From assembly GCF_020866925.1 (NCBI RefSeq), contig NZ_JAJGAK010000001.1:848096-912095 (forward strand): a stretch of DNA of 64,000 nt, in the 5' to 3' direction. How positions within the stretch are numbered: position 1 is the first letter of the stretch; each line of letters begins with the position of its first letter. Source of the stretch: Noviluteimonas lactosilytica. Lineage in GTDB: Bacteria > Pseudomonadota > Gammaproteobacteria > Xanthomonadales > Xanthomonadaceae. Both the position numbers and the translations under genes were made by a program. Below the pieces are notes generated by a model that was not told where the DNA came from, did no database searches, and saw nothing but the letters and a program-made list of their open reading frames with translations. Positions 1-8,936 of this stretch are shown one piece after another.

Positions 1-179
1 CGTAGCGCGCGCTTGAGCGGCGAGGCGACCGCGCGATCGATGTGGACGTGACGCAGGCGTTCGCCGAGCGAGCGCGCCTGCGCTTCGCCCACGTCGGACA
101 GGGGAATGTCTTCCTGTCCCTGGTAGCGGCCTTCGGCATTCCACGCGGTTTCGCCATGGCGGGCGAGCAGGATTTTCAT
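1..179 (-). CDS. Histidine phosphatase family protein (partial, 3' end outside window)
   Basis: Only the first 59 residues are present; the frame runs open off the left edge. The protein starts MKILLARHGETAWN, the RHG(E/Q)T box of the phosphoglycerate mutase-like histidine phosphatases, where His8 would be the phosphorylated residue. The ATG lies four bases after the serA stop on the same strand, so the two are probably co-transcribed. The family includes broad phosphatases, alpha-ribazole phosphatase, cofactor-dependent mutases and metal-independent phosphoserine phosphatases. The following text (GRYQGQEDIPLSDVG) looks more like the phosphatases than the glycolytic mutase. The neighbour makes phosphoserine phosphatase an attractive guess, but the substrate cannot be fixed from this fragment. 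Confidence 0.85.
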   Translation of the reverse strand, partial: MKILLARHGETAWNAEGRYQGQEDIPLSDVGEAQARSLGERLRHVHIDRAVASPLKRAL

Positions 180-183
180 CGCG

Positions 184-1746
184 TCAGACCTGTTGCAGCG
201 AGAGCACGCCGGGCGTGGCGCGCAGGGTGGCGAGTTGCGCGTCGTCCAGCGGCTGGTCGACGGTGATGGCGGCGCGCGCCTGGCCGTCGCCCGCCGCGCC
301 GAGCGCGAAGTTCACGATGTTGATGCCGGCCGCGCCGAGTTGCGACCCGACGGTGCCGATCATGCCCGGCCGGTCTTCGTTGCGCAGCAGCAGCACATGG
401 GACAGCGGGTCGAATTCGATCTCGACACCGTCGAGCCGCACGACGCGCGGGCCGCGATGCAGCGTCGCTTCGATCTCGCGCGCGCGATCGTCGCCTTCGA
501 CGCGGATCCGCAGCAGGCGGTCGAATCCGTCGCTGTCGCCACCGATCGTCTCGGCGACCACGAGCCCGCGTGCGCTCGCTTCCTGCAACGCGTTCACGGG
601 CGTCACGCGACCGGAGTGCGTGCCGAGCAGCGCGCACACGAGCAGGCGCGTCAGCGGGCGCGTGTCGAGCGCGTCGGTGCGTCCGGCATAGGTCACGGTC
701 AATCTGGTCGGCGCGGGCACCAGGCGCGCCGCGAGGCGCCCGAGTGCGGACATCAGCGGCATCCACGGACCGACTTCGCGCGCGGCTTCGGCGGTGAGCG
801 GCGGCAGGTTGACGCAGCCGGCAACCGCGCCGGTCGCGACGAAATCGATGACCTGCCGCGCGAGGATCGTGCTCACCGCCTGCTGGGCTTCGCTCGTCGA
901 GGCGCCGAGGTGCGGCGTCAGGATGAGCTTCGGATGCGGGCGCAACGGCGAATCCGCGGGCAACGGCTCGGTCGCGAACGTGTCGAGCGCGGCGCCCGCG
1001 AGGTGGCCTTCGTCGAGCAGGCGCAGCAACGCCGCTTCGTCGACGAGCCCGCCGCGCGCGGCATTGATGAGGTACGCGCCCTGTTTCATCGAACGCAGGC
1101 GCGCGTCGTTGAGCAGGTGCGTGGTTTCCTTCGTGCGCGGGATATGCAGCGTGACGATGTCCGCCCACGCGAGCAGATCGTCGAGCGTCTTCAGCGGCAC
1201 GCTGCCCTTCCCCGCCGCCGACGGCGGGAGGAACGGATCGTACGCCGCGACTTCCATGCCGATGCCCTGCGCCTTGCGCGCGACCGTGCCGCCGATGCGA
1301 CCGAGGCCGATGACGCCGAGCTTCTTGCCTTCGAGCTCGAAGCCGGTGAGGCCGGCCTTCGGCCATTGGCCGGATTTCATGCCGGCGTCGGCGCGCGGAA
1401 TGTGGCGCGCGAGCGCGAACAGCAGCGACAGCGCGTGTTCGGCGGCGGCGAGCGTGTTGCCGTCGGGCGCGTTCATCACCGCGATGCCCTTCGCGGTCGC
1501 GGCGTCGACGTCGATCGTGTCGACGCCTGCGCCCGCGCGGCCGATCACGCGCAGGCGTCGCGCGTGCTCCAGGGCCGACGCGGGAACCTGCGTCGCGGAG
1601 CGCACGAGCAGCGCGTCGACATCGGCGATGGCGGCGGCGAGGTCGTCGGGATTCTTGATGGGTTCGGCGACGGCGACGTCCCAGCCGGCAAGGCGGAACA
1701 GCTGCAAACCGTCTTCATGGATGCCATCGCAGGCCAGCACTTTCAT
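184..1746 (-). CDS. serA: D-3-phosphoglycerate dehydrogenase
   Basis: Catalyses NAD-dependent oxidation of 3-phosphoglycerate, the first step of serine synthesis in the cytoplasm. 520 residues, the usual size for the long ACT-containing form. The Rossmann motif GLGRIG is at about 147-152. The dehydrogenase signature with Arg231 (AARGGLVDE), Glu260 and His279 (LTPHLGAS) supplies the catalytic set. An intervening domain is followed by a C-terminal ACT domain (about 448-520, starting VLLLRNEDRPG), which in the family binds serine for feedback inhibition. I chose the ATG at 1746 because the protein from there begins MKVLACDGIHEDG, like known SerA. The open frame extends 49 codons further upstream with non-conserved, low-complexity sequence. 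A histidine phosphatase gene follows four bases after the stop. Confidence 0.95.
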   Translation of the reverse strand: MKVLACDGIHEDGLQLFRLAGWDVAVAEPIKNPDDLAAAIADVDALLVRSATQVPASALEHARRLRVIGRAGAGVDTIDVDAATAKGIAVMNAPDGNTLAAAEHALSLLFALARHIPRADAGMKSGQWPKAGLTGFELEGKKLGVIGLGRIGGTVARKAQGIGMEVAAYDPFLPPSAAGKGSVPLKTLDDLLAWADIVTLHIPRTKETTHLLNDARLRSMKQGAYLINAARGGLVDEAALLRLLDEGHLAGAALDTFATEPLPADSPLRPHPKLILTPHLGASTSEAQQAVSTILARQVIDFVATGAVAGCVNLPPLTAEAAREVGPWMPLMSALGRLAARLVPAPTRLTVTYAGRTDALDTRPLTRLLVCALLGTHSGRVTPVNALQEASARGLVVAETIGGDSDGFDRLLRIRVEGDDRAREIEATLHRGPRVVRLDGVEIEFDPLSHVLLLRNEDRPGMIGTVGSQLGAAGINIVNFALGAAGDGQARAAITVDQPLDDAQLATLRATPGVLSLQQV

Positions 1747-1934
1747 TCGCACGCTCCGATGAGGAAAGGGAGCGCGGACAGCCTTGCGAGCCGGCGGTGC
1801 GGTGGAAACGGACGGAGCCCGCCCACGGGTGAAGCCATTGGAACCTGTTGCGTGTCGGAAAACGGGGCCGGCTGGCATGGGAATCCGCGACACGACGAGC
1901 CTACCATGCGCTTCCCTCCCCGGAGCAATCCCCC

Positions 1935-2330
1935 ATGACGCATCAGGCCAAGGGCACGTTCGAAGTGAAGCGCAGCGCGGAACCGGCGCTCGACATGGGC
2001 GAAGGCGTGGAGGCCGGGCACTTCCGCTTCGACAAGACGTTCGACGGTCCGCTCACCGCGACGAGCGTCGTGCACATGATGGCGGCGATGACCGACACGC
2101 CCGGCTCCGGCGCATACGTCGCGATCGAACGCCTGCGCGGCACGCTCGACGGTCGCAGCGGTACGTGCCTGTTCGCGCACCTGGGCGTGATGGAAAAGGG
2201 AACGCCGTCGCTGCAACTCGCCGTCGTGCCCGACTCGGGCAGCGACGGCTTCGAAGGACTGCGCGGGCGCATGGCCATCGACATCGTCGATGGGCAGCAC
2301 TTCTACACGTTGGACTACGCGTGGGAATAG
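1935..2330 (+). CDS. DUF3224 family protein
   Basis: 131-residue soluble protein with no signal peptide or membrane segment. It matches the DUF3224 pattern throughout: an opening MTHQAKGTFEVKR, a central AYVAIERLRGTLDGRSG, then VVPDSGS and a C-terminal RGRMAIDIVDGQHFYTLDY. The family is about 130 residues long and is predicted to form a compact beta-barrel; its function is unknown. The start is supported by GGAG about ten bases upstream, and the frame reaching further back has no conserved sequence. It is divergent from serA (188-base gap) and convergent with the DUF4279 gene, so it is probably a single-gene unit. Confidence 0.85.
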   Translation: MTHQAKGTFEVKRSAEPALDMGEGVEAGHFRFDKTFDGPLTATSVVHMMAAMTDTPGSGAYVAIERLRGTLDGRSGTCLFAHLGVMEKGTPSLQLAVVPDSGSDGFEGLRGRMAIDIVDGQHFYTLDYAWE

Positions 2331-2349
2331 CGCCGGGGTTCCCGAGCGC

Positions 2350-2757
2350 TCAATAGATTTCGACTGACAGCTGCACGCCGAGTCGCGCGAGGTCGGCAAG
2401 CAGGTCCGGCTCCATGACGAAACCCGTCGACGCTTTCACGTCGACGAAGACGCCGACGAACAACTCGACGACGCCGCCGGTCTTGCGAATTTCCTGGATG
2501 GCCGCTTCGCGTGGGCCAAGCGTGCCAAGCAGGCGCGCCATGCCCTCGGTGAACCAGCCCAACTCTTTCGGGCCGATGTCGAACGTGCAGAACGACTCGC
2601 GATTGATGCCGAGATGGCGGCCGTCGGAAGCGAATCGGGGTTCGCCGACGCTCCTCGAAACCTTCGGCTGCAACTCCAGTGACGCAGCGATCCACGCGCT
2701 CGGCCATTCCGGATGACGCACGCGAAGCGAGATCACGTATGCGTGGTGTACCAGCAT
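2350..2757 (-). CDS. DUF4279 family protein
   Basis: 135 residues from the ATG at 2757, soluble and acidic. The layout fits DUF4279: an N-terminal strand ISLRVRHPEWPSAWI, the GEPRF box, a central aromatic segment SFCTFDIGPKELGWFTEG, and a C-terminal LLADLARLGVQLSVEIY. The function is unknown; some related families act as immunity proteins, but no toxin gene is nearby, so that role is not supported here. The start is uncertain: the ribosome binding site is weak, and the frame stays open upstream across a REP-like hairpin, which argues against a longer protein. It is convergent with the DUF3224 gene, 19 bases between stops. Confidence 0.75.
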   Translation of the reverse strand: MLVHHAYVISLRVRHPEWPSAWIAASLELQPKVSRSVGEPRFASDGRHLGINRESFCTFDIGPKELGWFTEGMARLLGTLGPREAAIQEIRKTGGVVELFVGVFVDVKASTGFVMEPDLLADLARLGVQLSVEIY

Positions 2758-2869
2758 GCTGCTGTCTCGATGCGGTCGGCGGATTCGAACCAGTAGGTCA
2801 CGCGCTGCGTGACGTCCACCGGGCCGATCCGGAATTCGCACCGAAAGTTCACTTGATTCGATTGGCAGC

Positions 2870-2896
2870 GTAGGAGCGCCCCACGAGGGGCGCTCC
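2870..2896 (+). repeat. GTAG-headed REP-like palindrome
   Basis: GTAG at 2870-2873 runs into a perfect stem: GGAGCGCCCC (2873-2882), loop ACGA, GGGGCGCTCC (2887-2896). A GTAG tetranucleotide beside a stable palindrome is the hallmark of the REP elements described in Stenotrophomonas and related genera. It lies between two leftward genes, after the S46 peptidase stop. There is no T-run on either side, so it is unlikely to be a standard intrinsic terminator, though it could protect the 3' end of the peptidase mRNA. Confidence 0.65.
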
Positions 2897-2930
2897 AAGC
2901 GAAGCGGCTTGGTGTTGCTGGCGCGCGCGC

Positions 2931-5072
2931 TTACTCCGCCGGCAACTGCATTTCCTGCAGCAAGTGCGGCGCCGGGTACACCTTGGCGAGCAGCCAGCGC
3001 AGGTAGCGCATGTCGACGTGGATCGCGCGCTTGAAGCGCGGGTCATACATCCAGCTCGCGCTCACCGCTTCCCAGTTGCTGTCGAAGTTCAGGCCGATGA
3101 GCTTGCCGTCGGCATCCAGCACGGGCGAACCGGAATTGCCGCCGGTGGTGTCGAGGTTGGTCATCAGGTTGACGGTCTGCGTCTTCAGCACCGGATCGGC
3201 GGTGGTGCCGAAGTCGCCCTTCGCGATCGCCTCGCGCAACGGCTTCGGCGCATCGAACGGCTTGACGCCCGTGTGCTTCTCGACGATGCCCTGCACCGTG
3301 GTGAGCGGGCGATAGTCGACGCCGTCACGCGGCGACATCGGGGTGATGCGGCCGTAGCTCACGCGCAGCGTGGAGTTCGCGTCGGGGTAGATCGCGCGGC
3401 CCTGCGACTTGTTGTACGCGGTCAGCGCGCGCATGTAGGCGGGGCGCAGGCGCAGCAGTTCGCCTTCGCGCTGCTTGCCCTCTTCCTCGATGCGCAGGTA
3501 CGCGGGCAGCAGCGTTTTCGCGGCGACGAGCATCGGGTCGGTGCTTGCGGCGACGTTCGCGTCGTTCAACGTCGCCAGGCGCATGGCTTCGTCGCCGAGC
3601 TTCGTGCCGGCGTACAGCGCGTCCAGCTTCGCTTTCGCCTCCGCGTCGGTGGTGCCGAACACGCTGTCGAATTCCGGCAGGCGCTGCGCGGCCGGCAGCG
3701 CGCGGTACTGCGCGAGCAGATGCGCGAGGATCGCCTTCTCGACCTCGGGCGCGTAGCGACGCTGCACCTGCTTGAGCTGGCCGGCGATCAACGCTTCGTC
3801 GCGTTCCTGGTAACCGGATTCGCGCGCGGCGTCGGGCCTGGTGCGTTCGATGGCACGACGCTGCACGGTGAGCGAAGCACGCAGCAGCTGGGTGAACGAA
3901 CGGATCGCGGCGACGATCTGGTCGCGGTCGCGCATCGCCGCCGCATCGCGCAGCAATGCCTGCGCGGCGTCGATGTCGCGACGCTGCACGGCGCCGTCGG
4001 GTTGCTTGCCGAGCCACGCGAACAACGCGGCTTCCTGTTCGTTGCGCACGCGCACCGCGTCGCTGCGACGCAGGCCGTCGAGTTCGCCCTGCGCGCGCTT
4101 GAGGTTGTTCTTCAGCCCCTGCACCTGAGAGGCGTAGGCGACCTTCGCGTTCGCATCCTTCGCGGCGGCGGCGTCGATCGTGTCGATGACGCCGTCGAAC
4201 AGCGCGACGCGCGACGGCAGCTGCCACTCGATCTGGTTCGCGAACTCCGGCGCCATGCGATGGCGGAAAGTCACGCCCGGATAACCGGCGAGCATCGCGA
4301 AGTCGCCGTCCTGCACGTGGCGCGTCGACACCTGCAGATGCGCGGGCGGCGCGTACGGCACGTTGTCCGGCGAATACTCGGCGGGCTTGCCGTCCTTGCC
4401 GACGTAGGCGCGCAGCAACGTGAAGTCGCCCGAGTGGCGCGGCCACATGAAGTTGTCGATCTCGTCGCCGTAGTTGCCGATCGCATCCGGCGGCGCGTAC
4501 ACGAGGCGGATGTCGCGCAGTTCGAGCTGCCTGATCAGGTAGAAGTCGCTGCCGTAATCCATGTTCGCGACGCTGCAGCGGAAGCCGGCTTCGCGTTCGC
4601 AGTCGGCGACGGCGGCCTTGGTCGCCGTGTCGATGGCGTCGAAGTACGCGCGGCCCTGCTTGCCGCGCGCATCGGCGAGGATGCGGTCGGTGATGCGGTC
4701 GAAGCCGGTCGTGACGAGCACGCGGAAGTCGGGGTTCGCCGGGAGTTCGCCCGCGCGGTCGGCGGCGACGAAGCCGTTGGCGATGAGGTCGCGCTCCGGC
4801 TTGCTGTTGTACTGGATGACGCCGAACGCGACATGGTGGTTCGTCAGCACCAGGCCGTCCTTCGAGACGAAGGCGCCGGTCGCGCCACCCACCTTCACCA
4901 CCGCGTTCATCGGCGCGCGGGTGAGGTCGGCGAGTTGCTTCGGATCGCCTTTGAAGCCGGCGGCGCGCAGCTGCGATGCGATGTCGGGGAGCTGCGAGGG
5001 CATCCACATGCCTTCATCGGCGTGGGCGGTGGCGGCGCACAGCAGCAAGGGGGCGATCAAGCGACGACGCAT
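2931..5072 (-). CDS. S46 family dipeptidyl-peptidase (DPP7/DPP11-like)
   Basis: Periplasmic or secreted serine exopeptidase that removes dipeptides from peptide N-termini. 713 residues; the first 18 form a signal peptide (MRRRLIAPLLLCAATAHA before DEGMW). The chymotrypsin-like half domains flank a helical insert: the His of LVLTNHHVAFG (79/80), an Asp probably in the MWPRHSGDFTLLRAY segment, and the nucleophile Ser647 in TGGNSGSPV. Length and serine position agree with the family (about 700 residues). Whether it prefers hydrophobic (DPP7) or acidic (DPP11) P1 residues cannot be told without structural alignment of the pocket. The start is the only one that gives a signal peptide. It is divergent from tdh across 94 bases. 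Confidence 0.92.
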   Translation of the reverse strand: MRRRLIAPLLLCAATAHADEGMWMPSQLPDIASQLRAAGFKGDPKQLADLTRAPMNAVVKVGGATGAFVSKDGLVLTNHHVAFGVIQYNSKPERDLIANGFVAADRAGELPANPDFRVLVTTGFDRITDRILADARGKQGRAYFDAIDTATKAAVADCEREAGFRCSVANMDYGSDFYLIRQLELRDIRLVYAPPDAIGNYGDEIDNFMWPRHSGDFTLLRAYVGKDGKPAEYSPDNVPYAPPAHLQVSTRHVQDGDFAMLAGYPGVTFRHRMAPEFANQIEWQLPSRVALFDGVIDTIDAAAAKDANAKVAYASQVQGLKNNLKRAQGELDGLRRSDAVRVRNEQEAALFAWLGKQPDGAVQRRDIDAAQALLRDAAAMRDRDQIVAAIRSFTQLLRASLTVQRRAIERTRPDAARESGYQERDEALIAGQLKQVQRRYAPEVEKAILAHLLAQYRALPAAQRLPEFDSVFGTTDAEAKAKLDALYAGTKLGDEAMRLATLNDANVAASTDPMLVAAKTLLPAYLRIEEEGKQREGELLRLRPAYMRALTAYNKSQGRAIYPDANSTLRVSYGRITPMSPRDGVDYRPLTTVQGIVEKHTGVKPFDAPKPLREAIAKGDFGTTADPVLKTQTVNLMTNLDTTGGNSGSPVLDADGKLIGLNFDSNWEAVSASWMYDPRFKRAIHVDMRYLRWLLAKVYPAPHLLQEMQLPAE

Positions 5073-5103
5073 CGGCAACGGGCCTGTGGATGAAGGGCCC
5101 GCG

Positions 5104-5134
5104 AGTATAAGCGGCCGCCCCGGCGGCCTATAAT
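5104..5134. promoter_or_regulatory. Candidate divergent promoters, S46 peptidase / tdh
   Basis: In the 94-base gap between the two start codons, a perfect TATAAT lies at 5129-5134 pointing at tdh. On the other strand TATACT (5104-5109) points at the peptidase, giving a leader of roughly 25 bases. A GC-rich inverted repeat sits between them (gcggccgccccggcggcc). Neither -10 has a good -35 at 17 bases, so these are candidates only. Confidence 0.4.
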
Positions 5135-5166
5135 TCCGCCCCTCTTCCGTACGGTTCGGGCTCGAC

Positions 5167-6198
5167 ATGACGATGATGAAGGCGCTGGTGAAGCGCGAGG
5201 CGACCAAGGGCATCTGGATGGAGCAGGTCCCGGTCCCCACCCCCGGCCCGAACGAGGTCCTGATCCGCCTCGAGAAGACCGCCATCTGCGGCACCGACCT
5301 CCACATCTACCTGTGGGACGAGTGGAGCCAGCGCACGATCAAGCCGGGCCTGGTGATCGGCCACGAGTTCGTCGGCCGCATCGTCGACCTCGGCCCCGGC
5401 GTGTCGGGCTACAAGGTCGGCCAGCGCGTGTCGGCCGAAGGCCACATCGTGTGCGGCCACTGCCGCAACTGCCGCGCCGGTCGCCAGCACCTGTGCCCGA
5501 ACACCGTGGGCATCGGCGTGAATCGCAACGGCGCGTTCGCCGAGTTCATCGTGATGCCGGCCAGCAACCTGTGGCCGATCCCCGACCAGATCCCGAGCGA
5601 GCTCGCCGCGTTCTTCGATCCCTACGGCAACGCCGCGCATTGCGCGCTCGAGTTCGACGTCGTCGGCGAAGACGTGCTGATCACCGGCGCCGGCCCGATC
5701 GGCATCATCGCCGCAGGCATCTGCAAGCACATCGGCGCGCGCAACGTGGTGGTGACCGACGTCAACGACTATCGCCTGAAGCTCGCCGCCGACATGGGCG
5801 CGACGCGCGTGGTCAACGTGTCGAACACCTCGCTCAAGGACGTGATGGCCGACCTGCACATGGAAGGCTTCGACGTGGGCCTGGAAATGAGCGGCAACCC
5901 GCGCGCGTTCAACGACATGCTCGATTGCATGTACCACGGCGGCAAGATCGCGATGCTCGGCATCATGCCGAAGGGCGCGGGCGCCGACTGGGACAAGATC
6001 ATCTTCAAGGGCCTCACCCTGCACGGCATCTACGGTCGTCGCATGTACGAGACCTGGTACAAGATGACGCAGCTGGTCCTCGGCGGTTTCCCGCTGGGCA
6101 AGGTGCTCACGCACCAGCTGCCGATCGATTCGTTCCAGGAAGGTTTCGAACTGATGGAATCGGGCAAGGCCGGCAAGGTCGTGCTCTCGTGGAATTGA
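5167..6198 (+). CDS. tdh: L-threonine 3-dehydrogenase
   Basis: Oxidises L-threonine with NAD to 2-amino-3-ketobutyrate, the first half of threonine-to-glycine conversion. Zinc-dependent medium-chain dehydrogenase. Catalytic zinc site Cys41 (AICGTD) with His66-Glu67 (GHE). Structural zinc cysteines 96, 99, 102 and 110 (CGHCRNC...LC). Rossmann motif TGAGPIG follows in the middle. 343 residues from the first ATG. Two in-frame ATGs follow at 5173 and 5176, and the usual protein start (MKALVKRE) corresponds to 5176, giving 340 residues, so the true start may be six or nine bases later. kbl follows four bases after the stop. Confidence 0.96.
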   Translation: MTMMKALVKREATKGIWMEQVPVPTPGPNEVLIRLEKTAICGTDLHIYLWDEWSQRTIKPGLVIGHEFVGRIVDLGPGVSGYKVGQRVSAEGHIVCGHCRNCRAGRQHLCPNTVGIGVNRNGAFAEFIVMPASNLWPIPDQIPSELAAFFDPYGNAAHCALEFDVVGEDVLITGAGPIGIIAAGICKHIGARNVVVTDVNDYRLKLAADMGATRVVNVSNTSLKDVMADLHMEGFDVGLEMSGNPRAFNDMLDCMYHGGKIAMLGIMPKGAGADWDKIIFKGLTLHGIYGRRMYETWYKMTQLVLGGFPLGKVLTHQLPIDSFQEGFELMESGKAGKVVLSWN

Positions 6199-6202
6199 CG
6201 GC

Positions 6203-7402
<1,200 letters not shown>

Positions 7403-7405
<3 letters not shown>

Positions 7406-7450
7406 CGTTGTCTCCCTCCCCTGCTCGCAGGGGAGGGCCGCGTGGGATCA
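7403..7450. repeat. Inverted-repeat element, copy 1 (CCCTCCCC/GGGGAGGG)
   Basis: CCCTCCCCTGC (7414-7424) and GCAGGGGAGGG (7427-7437) make a perfect 11-base stem with a two-base centre. A close relative lies at 23468-23510. Similarity extends outside the stem: both have TGACGTT before it (including the stop codon of the gene ending there) and GGATCA after it. Both sit between the 3' ends of convergent genes, which suggests a dispersed element used as a bidirectional mRNA end. Confidence 0.65.
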
Positions 7451-8119
7451 CGCGAGCGCGGCGACTTCAGCGCGCGTCAACGGACGCCACGCGCCCTTCG
7501 CAAGTTCACCAAGCGCCAACGCGCCGATCGAAACCCGGATCAGCCGCAGCACACCGATCTGCTGCGTGGCGAGCATCCGCCGGATCTGCCGATTGCGACC
7601 TGCGTCGAGCACGATCTCGAGCCACGCGTTGCGTTCGCCCGCGCGGAGCAGCGTCGCGGATTTCGCACGCAGGAATTCGCCCGCGTCCACGACGCCTGCG
7701 CGCAACGTTGCGAGCACGACCGCATCGGGGATCCGGTCGACCTGCACGTGATAGGTCTTGTCGGGGCCGGCCGCCGGGTCGGCGATGTGCGCCGACCACG
7801 CCGGATCGTTGGAAAACAGCAGCAACCCTTCGCTCGCCTTGTCGAGCCGGCCGACCGGTGCGATCCACGGCAGCCCCGCCCCATCGAAACAGCGGTACAC
7901 GGTGTCGCGGCCCTGCTCGTCGCGCGCCGTCGTGACCAGGCCGCGCGGCTTGTTGAGCATCACGTAGTGGCGCTCCGGCGCCGCATCGAGATCGCGACCG
8001 TCGACGGCGATGCTGTGCTTGCCGGCGATCGTCGGGAATTCGGGATCGCGCACGACGCGCCCGTCGACGCTGACGCGACCGGCGCGGATCCATTCGGCCG
8101 CCTGCGTCCGCGAACACAC
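7448..8119 (-). CDS. RsuA/RluB-family pseudouridine synthase
   Basis: Converts a uridine in rRNA (or tRNA) to pseudouridine. From the GTG at 8119 there are 223 residues: an S4 RNA-binding segment (CSRTQAAEWIRAGRVSVDG), then the catalytic domain with HYVMLNKPRGLVTT and the GRLDKASEGLLLF motif, where Asp93 is the catalytic residue. The RNRQIRRML box near the C-terminus is typical of the RsuA/RluB/RluE/RluF branch. The first helix of the S4 domain (HGLARALSKRG) is encoded immediately upstream of the GTG but has no ATG, GTG or TTG; the frame is closed by the stop of the next gene. A CTG at 8171-8173 would give 241 residues. The exact target base is not deducible. Confidence 0.85.
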   Translation of the reverse strand: MCSRTQAAEWIRAGRVSVDGRVVRDPEFPTIAGKHSIAVDGRDLDAAPERHYVMLNKPRGLVTTARDEQGRDTVYRCFDGAGLPWIAPVGRLDKASEGLLLFSNDPAWSAHIADPAAGPDKTYHVQVDRIPDAVVLATLRAGVVDAGEFLRAKSATLLRAGERNAWLEIVLDAGRNRQIRRMLATQQIGVLRLIRVSIGALALGELAKGAWRPLTRAEVAALA

Positions 8120-8179
8120 GCCGCGCTTCGACAGCGCGCGTGCGAGGCCGTGGCGGGGCGCCGGTAGTGCCAGCGTCGG

Positions 8180-8791
8180 TTACTGCGCGCCGTCGGGCTT
8201 GGCCGGCGGCGTCGCGGGCGCGGTCGCAGGCGTGGTGGACGGCGCAGGCTGCGTGCCCGGCGCTTCGCCGGCGGGCGTCGTCGTAGCGGGCGTCGCCGAC
8301 GTGGACGCAGCGGCAGGGGCCGCTATCGCGGGAGCCGCGGCAGCACCGCCGCCCTTCGCCACGCGCACACCGCGCGCCTTCATCCACTGGTCGAATTCTT
8401 CGGCGGTCATGCGCTTGCCGTTCTGGTTCATGTCGAACCGCCACGGCGTATTGTCGAACTGCGTCTGCGGCTTGTAGGTGGCCGGATCGATGACGCCGTT
8501 CGCGGGCGACGCCGCGGGCATCGCATTGGCGACGCTGCGGCAACCCTCGAGCTTGATGCGGAACAACACGTTGTCGACCGTCTGCGCTTCGTCGAACGCC
8601 TGCGCGAGCACGCCGGTCGGTGCGCCGAGCTGATGGCTGGGGACGGTCAGCTCAGGCGACAGCGCAGGCAACACCGTCGGCTGGATCGGCAAACCGCGCG
8701 GCGCGGTCGCCATCGAACAATTCGCGGGAACCTGGGCATGCGCGACGCCTGCCATCGCCAACAATCCGAGTGCTACGAGCGCGTTTCGCAT
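8180..8791 (-). CDS. Secreted protein with EF-hand-like loop and Ala/Pro/Thr-rich tail
   Basis: 203 residues that I cannot assign to a named family. An N-terminal signal peptide (MRNALVALGLLAMAGVAHA, cleaved before QVPANC) indicates export. The middle part has two cysteines (CSM, GCRSV) and the segment DMNQNGKRMTAEEF, which reads like an EF-hand loop (D, N, N, G, then E at position 12), though position 8 is Arg rather than a hydrophobic residue. The last 55 or so residues are low-complexity Ala/Pro/Thr, perhaps a wall-spanning linker. A ribosome binding site (GGGAGGAA) and a promoter lie upstream. The pseudouridine synthase frame begins directly at its stop codon, so both are probably on one transcript. 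Confidence 0.7.
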   Translation of the reverse strand: MRNALVALGLLAMAGVAHAQVPANCSMATAPRGLPIQPTVLPALSPELTVPSHQLGAPTGVLAQAFDEAQTVDNVLFRIKLEGCRSVANAMPAASPANGVIDPATYKPQTQFDNTPWRFDMNQNGKRMTAEEFDQWMKARGVRVAKGGGAAAAPAIAAPAAASTSATPATTTPAGEAPGTQPAPSTTPATAPATPPAKPDGAQ

Positions 8792-8815
8792 GACATTCCT
8801 CCCGAGTTCGTCGGA

Positions 8816-8844
8816 AGTGTAGGCATCGCTTCCGTATCGAACAA
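8816..8844 (-). promoter_or_regulatory. Candidate sigma-70 promoter for the secreted protein gene
   Basis: On the minus strand TTGTTC (8839-8844) and TACACT (8816-8821) are separated by 17 bases. This places the transcript start about 15-20 bases ahead of the GGGAGGAA ribosome binding site of the gene starting at 8791. Confidence 0.45.
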
Positions 8845-8879
8845 CCGAAAAGTAACGAATCGTGCGTGACGCAGCCCAG

Positions 8880-8913
8880 AAAAAAAGAAGCCCGGCGCGA
8901 GGCCGGGCTTCTT
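8880..8913 (-). terminator. Intrinsic terminator of the ompA-like gene
   Basis: Reading leftward, AAGAAGCCCGGC (8913-8902) pairs with GCCGGGCTTCTT (8896-8885) across a five-base loop. A run of T follows (8886-8880). It lies 24 bases after the porin stop. This is a textbook Rho-independent terminator. Confidence 0.9.
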
Positions 8914-8936
8914 CGTAACGCGTGTTGCCGTCGAGC

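Noticed and set aside
2350..2757. DUF4279 protein as an immunity protein of a toxin system
   Set aside because: No toxin, secretion or recombination genes are nearby, and both neighbours are housekeeping-like genes.
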